A stretch of DNA of 64,000 bases from Akebia trifoliata (Eukaryota > Streptophyta > Magnoliopsida > Ranunculales > Lardizabalaceae). The notes under the pieces are model-generated. The model was not told the origin of the DNA. It saw only the letters and a program-made list of their open reading frames with translations, and searched no databases. The stretch spans positions 34,352,721-34,416,720 of the forward strand of contig CM030708.1 in the NCBI GenBank assembly GCA_017979445.1, given 5' to 3'. Shown one piece after another: positions 9,800 through 21,900 of this stretch (position 1 is its first letter; each line of letters opens with the position of its first letter). A program made the position numbers and the translations under genes.

Positions 9800-10871
9800 T
9801 TATAATATAATAAAGATCCATTTTTTTAGAATTCGGTTAAACATCACAAATCACAATCCAACAATAAATCATGGCATGTGGACAATAAATAAATAAGTAA
9901 TAACATGTGGATTGTACTTTGGGGACGATTAAGTTGTTTGGCATCAGATCAATTGCCCAACATATAGGGATTTTATTTCCTAATCGGTGGACTAACAAAG
10001 GAACATGACAACTGCATAAGCAAGCTTTCTGTTAAAGTTTTGACGAACCCATTTTACATCTTAGTTTTGAATTTCACTTGAACCCTTCACGTTTTTTAGT
10101 AAATATTTGAGGTATCCTGTAGTTTCTAATCGATGAAATTAGCCTAATAAAGAAATAAAATGTGACTCAAATATTCATTAAATAAATATTTTAGTTTCTA
10201 ACAGGGGAAATTTACCTAATAGAAAAATAAAATATGACTTAAATGTCTATTCATCTATAATAAAGATCTATTTTGGAGGATCGGTTGAACATCAAAATAA
10301 TAAAACATGACATGTGGACAATAAATAAATGATAACATGTGGATTGTAGAGTGCTTGTTTGCTGTTTGTGTTGACTTGTGCCGTTGATGCATAAATAATA
10401 ACAAGAGAATTTTTCTCTCTCCTACCAATTTTCTACCATCAATTATATATGAATAGTGATGATCTGACTACCCCACATGACAAACTCAATCGACTACCCT
10501 GATGTGATAAGCTCGGAAACTGTTGACTTGTGCTCTTTGGTATACACAATTGCACTTACCAATAAAAAATTGTATCTCAAGGGAAGTGAGTATGTCAAGG
10601 AGCACAGATCAATAGTTTCTGAACTTATCACGTCAGGTAGTTGATTGAGTTTGTCATGTGGGGTAATCAAATTATCACGACTCTTTATATATATTTACGT
10701 TTTCCATTTGCCACTCAATCTTTTTCATTTCTCTCTCTCTCTCTATGTGTCAAACAATAAAAATAAAAATTTCATTAATCTTATTCAACATTGGCTCATC
10801 GATATATAAATATGTATGGCTCATTCTAAATTTTTTTTATTGACTGCTCTTTTTGTATAAATACCCCAAAA

Positions 10872-10928
<57 letters not shown>

Positions 10929-10930
10929 GA
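9800..10930. other. Gene-free repeats: diverged direct repeat, foldback element and CT/CA microsatellite
   Basis: A ~110-bp segment (ataaagatcyattttt...catgtggacaataaataaat...aacatgtggattgta) occurs at ~9805-9925 and again, diverged, at ~10258-10350. A foldback unit of the atctaYggttct group is at ~10448-10683. A (CT)n(CA)n microsatellite runs from ~10873 to 10928. No coding sequence was recognised. Confidence 0.6.
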
Positions 10931-11119
10931 GTAGTTGCTAGAAGAGAACTTGGTTTAGTTTACACTATTTAGATAGTTACTATTGCCTCACCAACTTTTA
11001 CTAATGCCAAACCAATTCCTATATAAATCACCCAAAAAATCGCACACATTTAGTGTGGCATTAGTAAAAATTGGTGTGGCAATAGCAACTCTCTAAATTT
11101 AAAGTGTAATGATTTTCTA

Positions 11120-11400
11120 ACTCATGTTGAGTTTAGTCCCACATTGGACACTCATTACCTTGCCTCTCTCCTTATAAGCTCTTGGGCCTCTCCACTAATC
11201 TTTCTCTCATCCACGTCACCCAATTTCATATCTTCATGTGTTTTAGCTCAGTCTAACCCACACGTGCAGGGGTATGTTGAGTTTAGTCTCGCATTGGACA
11301 CTCATTACCCTGTCTCGCTCCTTATAAGCTCCTAGGCTTCTCCACTCATTGCCAATTGATTTTGAGTTGGACCCCCAAACTTATCAAACCGTGACAGACT
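11120..11400 (+). mobile_element. LTR/TRIM-like repeat with internal direct duplication
   Basis: tgttgagtttagtcccacat followed by tggacactcattac occurs at ~11124 and again at ~11274, period ~150. Each copy is followed by tccttataagctc. The second copy runs into tgattttgagttgga. The same sequence, reverse-complemented, lies at ~48875-48990. This resembles LTR or TRIM-type plant repeats; no primer binding site or coding part was found. Confidence 0.4.
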
Positions 11401-11699
11401 AAATCAAAAACTCCTTGACATGTGCAAGGACGCAGATTTTTTTTTTTTCATCAAGATACACAATTGCATATCCCAATAAACATGTGTAGTTGTGTATCCT
11501 GAGGGGGAAAAATCTACACTTCTTGCACATGCCACATCATTGAGTTTTTGAGTTATTCTGTCAAGTTGAGTTAGAAAATCAGCACTCAAATTTAAATGTT
11601 ACCCACTTTCAACTTTCAATGTTAAAATTTTGATATATTTGTTTTTTGTGGTAGAAATAGCACTAAATTTTGTTAAAAAGATATGTCGATGCCTCCTTC

Positions 11700-12035
11700 C
11701 AAGTTTTGACGACAACATAACATCGTTAGACCACCTGGAAGAAATGATAATGCTCATCAACTAGAAGCTGAGTATTATAGTATGAAGATTATAGAAGGCC
11801 AACCCTTGAAAGATCTTCTTGAAATTTGGCTAAAGAATTGGCTTTAGCTGGTAAGCCCCAAAATTCTGATAGGCAAATCAGTACCATTCTCACATCGCTA
11901 CCTCACTCTTGGGCATCCATTAAAAAAATAAAAAAAATCCCTATTAAATTCGGATATGAAGTTTGTAAGAATTTACTAGAGTATGAAATAAAAAACGAGA
12001 AGGGGAAAAGAAAGCGGTTACATTTTTATTTTATA
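11700..12035 (+). pseudogene. Copia-type gag (UBN2) relic
   Basis: Broken frames read EYYSMKMIEGQPLKDLL and, after a frame change, MAKELALAGKPQNSDRQIST followed by ILTSLPHSWASI and a basic KNEKGKRKR tail. This is the pattern of copia-like gag polyproteins (Y-x-x-K...L...LxxxG...I-L-x-S-LP-x-S). No LTRs or pol were seen nearby. The stretch to 12984 is otherwise empty apart from the RSH1 3' flank. Confidence 0.5.
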
Positions 12036-12984
12036 TTTTGATATTATGTAAGGACTGTCTAAAATTAAAGTGAAAACTTGGTTCACTGTTGGCTTCATTC
12101 AATTTTATTTCATATCATATTAATATTTTACAGGTGTTCTTATTTTATCTTTTAATCCAGAGGAAGTTAGATTTTAGAAGTTCATCGCAATTCTAGATTT
12201 TAATTTCCTACACAACGATATTTTTCAATTACAAGCTCAGATTTTAAAACTCTAATCAAGTGTTTTGAGGCCATTCTCGATGACATGGCACACCCCCAAT
12301 CGTTGATGTAGAGAACTTTTTTTTTTTTTTAGGGTTTTGTAAATCCATACTTTTTGGGCTAAAACACAAAATAAAAATACATTTGGAGGGCATTCATTGA
12401 AGAAAGAAAAATAATGCTAGAGTTGGATAGAGAGTAGCGTTTACATTGGCATGCGGTTACTAGTAAGTTTAGTTGACATTATTTCTGATTTTTGGGTACA
12501 GATGGATTTGGGTCCGTGGAGTTGTTTATATGTAACTTCGTTCTACAGAGGATGGTTCATTCTCCTGGCTTTGCCCAACTTACCAATTTGCATGTATGTC
12601 CAACATAGTGCAAATACACAATCAATCGAGTCACAATGTCAAATATCTATCTATTAACTGGAAATACTTCACTATAATCATACCCATATGAACAACATAT
12701 TTCATTAGATGTTTGTATAAATATATTTGACTATCAAGAGCTTGCAAGAAAGAGCCTTCATTCAAGTCCCAGACTACCACTCTTTTTCTCTATATACATT
12801 CTCCTCACTCCACAGACTTGCTCAATTAGCTTTCTGTAGGATTATTTCTCCATGGGATTCCAACAAATAAATGAGAAAACATCTATAAACCCAACTAACA
12901 TTGAAATTTACATCTAAATTCCACTAAACCTTAGTCTTCCGATGACAAAATTCCATAACCCATGTCGGCTTTATCGTTGTTTAA

Positions 12985-15900
12985 TTAGCATTCGAGAAAA
13001 TGGTGGTTGTCTGATGAGCTTGGCCAGCTACAACCCACAGACCAGCCGAGAACACCAAGGATCATGTCAACACTCGAGCAAGCATTTACCTGACAAACAA
13101 TCACATTCTTATATCAGGGAACACGCAGAGAACAGGATTGTATACCCAAAAAAAAAAAAAAAAAGGAAGTTGGGCCAGTTTGACATACCAGACTCTCAAT
13201 GCTACCTTCAATGTGGAACAACATAACCGCCATACCCTTTCTTCTATCAATCTCTGCCTGCTTATTCAAAAAATGTTTGTACATTAGTTAAAGAGAACCA
13301 GAAGCATTTTAACTGTGCTGGTAGAAATTTTAAGCATCACTTACCACGCAAGAAGAAATTCCAATCCCCACAGCTGTCAATGCTGATGTAACATCCGCCA
13401 TCATACCTGAAATTTTAGTAATACAAGTAGGGATGGTTACTAAAAAATCTATAAGTTCAATATACATAATACAGGAAATAAAGAACTAAGCGCTGCTCCA
13501 ATGGCATCTGATACTCTTAGCACACATACAGAGATTGGAGATCACCACTTGAAGGGAAATCCTACCGTGGCCTTCTATGTAAAATATCAACCAATAAAAT
13601 GATAATACTGTGGGGTAAATTTTTTTTTAATGACTAGAAAAAATATGTGGAACGGTTGGAAGAGAATTTCCACAGAAAGATTGCTATAGTCCTTTGCTAC
13701 CATTGATTTTTAATGCCTTTTCTCCTAGTATGCTTTGGCAAACGGAGCTTAAAGTCTACTCTAACAGTACATCAGATTTTATACTAACAAAATTGAAGCA
13801 AACAATAAACTTCAGTATCATGAAGGACGTGAAATTTTACCTCTTCGATCTACGCATACAACGCAAAACCATTGTACTGAGTGCCCTTCAAGATTGTGCC
13901 AAGAAGCAACCTTGCTGGCTTGCCAGCCGTCCAGACCAGGTAAGACTTCCTTGTACATTGGAATGTTGGTATGAATCAACTTGGCAATACCATTTCCCTG
14001 TGATAACATCTCTCCATGGGCCTTCAAACTCATATGTTGCACATGTTTGTTATGTTTCCCATTAACCTTGGGGACCCCAAGGGTACCATTTTGACTCGGG
14101 GGGGTATCTATGTTCTTCAAAGGAAACAATCCAGTGGTTACATTATCAAAAATTTTCTTCAACATGAATTTGCTCTCTTTTGAAGACTCCAATAGCTCTT
14201 TTTCTAATTCATGCTCTTCCTCAGCATCAGCAACAAAGTTATTTACAGCATCTGCCGTTATTTCAGTAACAGACATCGCAGCTTGCTCTCTCAAGAACTG
14301 GAAATAATAGCCTTTGGTTAATATAGCAGAGGCAACCAATAACAAAGAAGAATATGCTATACCATATAGAAGAATATGCTATACCATATAAAAGGACCTA
14401 CTTTCATTATCTTGTGACGAGCACTACGGGTCTTTGCATGTTGCAACCAGTGCCGATGCCTCTGGAAAGCAGATTTGCTTGAGAGAGCCTGCAGAGACTA
14501 TGCAAATCATGAGCCATGAGAAACCATAGAGAGAACAGAACAAACAATTATTTGAGCTGATTTGTCATATTGATGCAAACTATAAGCTTCAAAGAGTTGA
14601 AAAGTGGAAATCCATCAAATAAAGACACTACGGCTACATTAAAAGGAGAAACCATATAAGTAATCATACTGATACATCATCATCTACAGTACCCAACTAT
14701 TTGAATTTGGGAACATCTTTACTATTTGCCACTCAATTTTATCTAGCGCCATAAGCCCATATCTTAAGTTAGAATGTGCAGAACATGATATGATGTCAAG
14801 CCCGGATAAAGGAGGGTTGTGTCAGGTTGGCAGCTGTCAAAATAGTGTAGAAACCCAACATGAACCCGAACCCATCGGCTTTGATTCATTCTAGGACGTT
14901 CTAGGGAAACGGTGATGCTGCATTGTAAACCAGGTGAAATGGTGTTAAGTGAGCAAGGATTTCCTAGTGGTGAAAAGGAATACAACAATAGGCGGGAAGG
15001 CATTAAAGGTGTTGGACACTTGTGGGATTCTCAACTACCTACTGTTCTGATTGATCCCCAACAAAACTCTCAGGCCTAGTTTCCCCACTTCACAAAATCA
15101 CACATGACTGATGTTTTATTTCCCCCTACTCAGACAACAAAACTGTATCCCACCATGGGGTTGGCTACACCAATCCCGTTCCACTATTGCATATTATCTA
15201 GGGAAAAATCTTTTTTTTTTTTTTTTTTGTCTATTGAGTTGTTACAGGAAGACTTCTGAATTCTATTAAAATTTATGGTGAATGGTATTAAATTCACGTT
15301 TAGTAAAGATCAAGATAATAATAACAATAATAAGTTCAGCTTTAGAATGAAACAAAATGAGGCATTATTTTTTTTTTTTTTTTACTAGTCTCACCTTTAA
15401 TATATAATAATGATATGAAATGGGCTATCTGTTAGTGAAACAAGCTATTCACATATAATAAATAAAATGTAAAGATAAAACTCTACAATATTAGAAGAAA
15501 TTTTAATACAAGGTAAAGAAAATGTAAAGATAACACTATGTCTTTCGATGAGCTCACTTTTTCAGAGTTGGGTCTGTTTTCTTCTGGGGAAAGGCTTGTG
15601 AAGAGTTCAAGGGGCTACTTTTTGAGGACTTTGTTGTTCGGTGGGACTTCGTTTGTAATTTAGGAGATGCGTAGTTTCTTTTCTGGTTTTTTTCCACTTT
15701 TTTGGTTAGTTTTGTATCCTTGGGGCCATCTCATCCCCTTTTTTCTCTAATAATATTTTAACTTATCCAAAAAAAACATACTATAATTTTAGACGAAATT
15801 TGTAAATCTTCAGCCCCAAATTGGGGCGTGAGCTGAAATAATGTCCCTGTCATATGTAACTTTTGAAGAGATAGAATTAACCCCATTACATCCTCAAATA

Positions 15901-18900
15901 ATCTACCATAAATTTCTTAAAAAGCCACTAAAATGAGAAATATGGATAAAACATTTAACTTTTTTTAAATAAATAAGTTTTTTAAATATGGTAAAAATGC
16001 ATCAGGATGGTAACTATGACAGATTTGAGAATACACTGACATTGTATGTTATGATCTCCACAACTTCAGCATTTGCAAGTACATGCATGGGAGAAGCAAG
16101 ATTACCATTGACCTGCAACAATAAAAGTCACCCAGTAAAATTCTGATCTCAAACACACTTTAGGCCACTAAAGAGTAAGAACAAAACCTTCGCAGCCACC
16201 ATTTTGTTGCCAATTTCAGTGTGTATCATATAAGCATAGTCAATCACGGTAGCCCCCTTAGGTAGGTTTTTAATCTGTAAAATATGAAGAAATGATAAAA
16301 GGTAGGAAAGAAAGATAATAAGAATAATATTATTATAAAAATATGTGGTGATATCCACCCACCTCTCCTTTTGGAGTAAACACAAAGACACGACTCCCCA
16401 ACAGGTCTCTTGTGATAATGTCCACAAATTCCCTAGATGACATGTTCCCAACAAATTCCTCTTGCCATTCTCTAATAGCATTGAGCCATCCAATCTATAG
16501 AAAACAGGATTTGATACATAAATTAGCAATCAAGTGAAAATTTTAAGTGGGTCATCAGGAAATCCTTCAACAAAGATAATATCACTATCAAACTTAACAA
16601 AGCACAATTGATATAATACCCTGAGAGCAATGTTTGCATTGTTCAGACAGACAGGTTTTCCTCTTGAATTTCTTCCTTTAGCCATGACATGTCCAACTAA
16701 ATCGGTAACAAATACCCTTCCACTATAGTGCGCAGCAATACCTCTTTCAGCTATCAGATCCATTTCTTCAGTTCTTATCTTCCAACAGTAAATAAAAGAG
16801 CCGCGATAAATACCATGACAGAATTCCAAAGCAACAGGATGAGTGAAGCGGCAAAAAAGGCCTCAAAATAAACCAAATAAACTCTTACAATCAAGACATG
16901 GTGAAGCATGTAAATGATTTGGGAAACAGGTCAAACTGAACTGATGAATCTTCTGAAAAAAGTAAAACAGAATGCGTATTCAACAACTCACCAGAACTTC
17001 CAACCGAAACATGCTCTCATACAGAAATGGTATCAGTGTAGTATGAAGACTTTGATAACCATTAGGTTTTGGAGTTGCAATATAGTCTTTCATCTGTTAA
17101 TAATAAATCAATATCAACTGTTGAGTTTATATAGAAATGAAAAAATGGAAGAAAATGTAACTACGCACAGCTCGAGGAATGGGGGTCCAGATTCCATGGA
17201 CGAGTCCAAGAAAATGGTAGCAAATCTGCATATAACAGAGTGAAGAAAAAGGGCAAAACATCATGTCAATGTCGTAAATGATATTATGTGACAACTTTGA
17301 CATAGATAGGAACTCACCTGCTGGGCAGTACATAAAGGCCCAACTCCAGTACATGGCTTTGGTTTTATGACGATACGAAGCTGGTAAATGAAGAAACAAT
17401 GAACAAAAAAAACGATTATCAGATAATGGAATTAAAAGTGGGTACAAATGCTAATGAATACATCTACAGGTGTTTTGAGACAACTATCAACACAAACCTG
17501 TGCAATTTGATTGAACTCGTCTATTGAACCTTTGGATTTCAGCACAGCTTTATAGATACTGCACAAACAACAGATATCACTACGTGGTAACAGTCTAACA
17601 CCAATCACAAAGCCACTTGAAACAATCAATAAGAATATTATCTGATTTATCATTCAAGTAGTAGAGATATTTGTAGAATGAAATGGCTACCCTGTGTACA
17701 TAATCAATGATGTGCAAGTCAAAAAGATGTTTCAGTTTAATTGAAGTAACGAGTGCACAAGGTTTAAAATCTCTGTATCATGGAGCATATCGCTACAAGG
17801 ACAGGACGAGATGTCTTAAAGGAAAAAATTAAGCTAACAAATATGATGTTTTAATGAACTGATACTAATTTTTCTGACATATACTATAAAGAAAAGTTTT
17901 TAATATGAATTGTCCAGTATTATTATTTTTAGATCGATATCATCTCATTACCTTACCAGATGTGGAACTAACATCTCAGTCAAGACTTTCTGAGATGGGA
18001 TGATTCTATAGAGAAAAATTCTTAATATTATCGTCTCAGTACCTTACTAGACGTGAAGCTAAAGTGTCGATCGAGACTTGATGATATGAAATGATTCTTC
18101 GAACATTCCTTGAGCCATGATGATGCATTGGGAATCAACATTGAAGCTCCCACAGTGGGCACTTCTGGTGTTGTCAATCTATGGTCCAAGGTGATGACCA
18201 TCATAAGATTACTGCACCCAGATGCAATTTTTACGATTTTCTTCTCTATTCTGTTTCACCTGGTCTGAAGTCAAAAGCTCCAGTTGTTTGCTCCATGATT
18301 CATGCATGAGCCTCCTAAATATAACAACTACGTTCAGTCTATTCTACACGCAGTCTTTTGCTGCATGATTATCCACATGTTTTTGGCTTACACCTTTCTT
18401 CCCTTGGGCACATTTAAGATAATTTTTCCAAAGTTAAATTCCAATATAGGATGGTTATGTGCCTCCAAAATGCAGAGGCAAATGTCCCCAAGAAAAAAAA
18501 AAAAGCCTCCAAACTTGAAAAATATTGTGAACAACAGATCTCCTGGCGTATAAAATCTTTAGTATTCCTAACAAAATGTGCCCAAACTAGACAATTCTGT
18601 AAAAACCAAACCATCTCACAAAGCATTCGAGTCAATGAGAAAAATCTTCATATATACCCATATGAGTGTTGGCACACATGTTTAGATGTGTGCCATCCAT
18701 ATCCATAGCTATGCCATATAGGGTTATTATATTAGTTTCAAATTGATACTATTAATTCTACAGCAGTTACAAAACAACTAAACACCTTATTCAATTCTCA
18801 AATGGAAGTGTCTCAGATGAATCCATCACGTTCTAACACCATTGTTATGGATAATGATATCAAACCTAACATAGCAAGATAAGTTCATCAACTAGGCGGA

Positions 18901-21900
18901 AAAAGTGAAATGTAAAGCAAATAAAATACCAGAGTGAGGTTCATTGATCAAATTAGAGAGAGAGAGAGACTACAGTTAGGGAATCTTTTTTTCTAACCTG
19001 TAAGGTTCCTTGCATACAGAGCGAACTTCTGTTTTTACCGTCACAAGGTCCAAAAATTGATCATCCTCGATCTTTTTCAATAAAATGTTCTTTGCCTGGA
19101 ACAAGGTACAAGAGTTTAGAAAGCAGATACCCAAACTGCACAAATGATTGAACAATATTTTTTAGGTCAAAACCTAAGCATTCTCCAACAGTGGAATTGG
19201 TAACACCAAGGATTGTTAACTTCTTTCTGGTGCTTTTTAAAGTATTAAAGATTTGTTGAAGAGCAGATAAACAAATACCTCTACAAGATCCTTTTCATGC
19301 TCTCTATACAGGTCCGCAACTCTTCTCTTGACCTTAGCGTAATCATGAGGATTTGTATACATGAAAGAAAGATTTTCTAGTTCTGACTGCAATAGATCAC
19401 AAGAATGTGTGTTATAAACATGCAAAGAAAGTGCATAAAAATAGAATATAACCATGAAAACAGGGTCATCATCAAGGAATAGTTTGATAATAGATGAATA
19501 GAGGACTTCAAAGGGGAACAATCTTCAATTCTGGAACTTTAGTGTCCTAAAAAAGATTGAAATTTCACAGAATTACCTTAACTATATTTGTTGGAAACCT
19601 AGCGCAAACTATTGCAGCTAGCATTTTGATAACTTGGCACAATAGCAGGAAATGTTTTACTAGAGGACATGAACAAGTAATTGATATAGAGAATTTACAG
19701 ATACATCTTTCAAGCTTACTTAATCAATTTCGATACTCCAGAGCAAGTAAATCTGAATAGAAAGGGAGGCCAGAAAACTCGGAGCTTCAACCAGTTACCC
19801 TCATTCTCAAAACTATAACGTAATGATCACATAGGCTTGTGGTCTAACAATGATCAAAATAGCATGCATTGGATTTTGGGCTGGACAATACATGATCAAC
19901 AGCGATAATTTACTCTATGGGGCAACTTTTAAAAAGAAAAGCATATCTGAAAATCAAAAGCAGAAAATAGGAACAAAGGTGTCAAAAAAGAAGTGCATGG
20001 AAGTACCTTAATCTGGTACATCCCTAGTAACTTTGCTAGAGGGGCAAAGACCTGCAACGTCTCTAACGCAATACTGGACTGCAAACAGATTAATATTGTA
20101 AAGAACAACAACAGCAATACAATTCATTAACATCAAATCAAGAATGTAATTACCTGCTTATGTGGAGGCATGTGTGAAAGAGTACGCATGTTATGCAACC
20201 TGTCAGCTAATTTGACAATGATAACACGAACCTGAAAACAATGGAATGTTTACATGTTTAGTGACCAATTGAAAAAAAAAAAAAAAACAGAGATAACACA
20301 GGGTCCCTTTCCCATATGTTCTATTCCATGAGTTGAAAGTACACCTCTTCTGTCATGGCTAGAAACATCTGCCGCAGGTCATCAGCTTTTACATCTTGCG
20401 CTGAATTGTTTACAGCATCACATTGCAGTTTACCCAGCTTGGATACCTTATTGACCAAAGAGAAAAAAATGGACACGAAGTGCATCCAAACCAAATTAGA
20501 AGTTTATCCCACTTAATTGAGGCAATACAAATATAGGGATTGCACATTAACCATTACAAATAAATAAAAACTGCACCTTAGTCTCTCCTTCTACAATACG
20601 GCGGACAGTAGAACCGAACTCCTTTTCAATTCTTTCGAAAGTAACGACATCTGTGTCCTCAACTGTGTCATGCAATAATCCAGCAGCAATCGATTCCCAA
20701 TCCAATTCCTAGGGAGGAAAAGCCAGAGGTCAATCCATAGTGCTAATCACAACAAAAAGTAACCAAATAGTGCAAGAAATCAAATTACTGGCAAATATGG
20801 AGATTTTAAAACAAACTCGTTATTAAAAAAAATTTCTCCACTTACAAGTTCTCCAAGGATACGAGCAACTTCAACCGGATGAATGATAAAAGGCTCCCCA
20901 CTTCGTCTTTTCTGACCATCATGAGCCTCAAAAGCCAGCTGCTCTGACCAACAATGATTAGATATGATCATCAACCTAAAAAAAGATGGCTTGCAAATAG
21001 TAGCATCAGAGATTATCAAACACCACATCTCCCAGATAATTAAAAGTTGCATGACCAAATAAAATAAAACCAATGTGAATCAACTGAGAGCTGGGAGAAC
21101 TGGACAAATGATTTACCATCAAAGCGCTTTGTACCAATCTCAAGTCCGTTGGTGGAAGATATGAAATGGTTAGTTTAAGATCCTGAGACCATCCAAATGA
21201 AAATGATTAAAAGAAACCATAAGATGTCAAGATAAAAAACAACAGATTCATCTCAGTGACTATAAATAGCCAAACATCATAAATACAGATCATTTTACCA
21301 CTATTTGTTAGAAACAAAAAAATAAATCAAACCCGTGAATAGGATAAACTAATGAGTAATACCAAAGACAATAAGCCTGTTAAATTTTTATAAAAACAAA
21401 GGTGCAAGGTTTAGCAAGAATCATATCATACCTCCCACAATGTTTCAGGAGAAATCGCATCAAAGGATTCTAAAGAAGAAGACGATGAACAACACAAGTG
21501 CCATCTTTTACAAGCAACGTGAAGTAGGCTTGATTTAAAGAACCTTGAAGGAAGTTCAGAAACCATGTCTTCTGTGGAGTACCAGCCTCCCACCTCAAGA
21601 GCTCCACATCTCCGGAAAGGCTATGACAGGAAACATTTGCATACCACGAACATTAGCAACTATATGACATTTGCTTCCAAATAGTGCAAATAAAGCAAAA
21701 ATAAAGAGACCTCTCCATACATATCCAGTTAGGCTTATCTAAACACTCAAGGAGAAAGAAATGGTTTTACCAAAAGGAATAAAGAATGTTAAGAAAATAA
21801 ATGTGACTTGAGCTATTTTTGGTTTTCTTTTCTCCTCGAAGGGGACCTGGGACTGCACCTGCAATCTCACGATTGTGGTTCAGAACATCAACCAATCAAG

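Noticed and set aside
13694..14065. 123-codon + strand open frame
   Set aside because: Antisense shadow of the long RSH1 exon 14297-13841.
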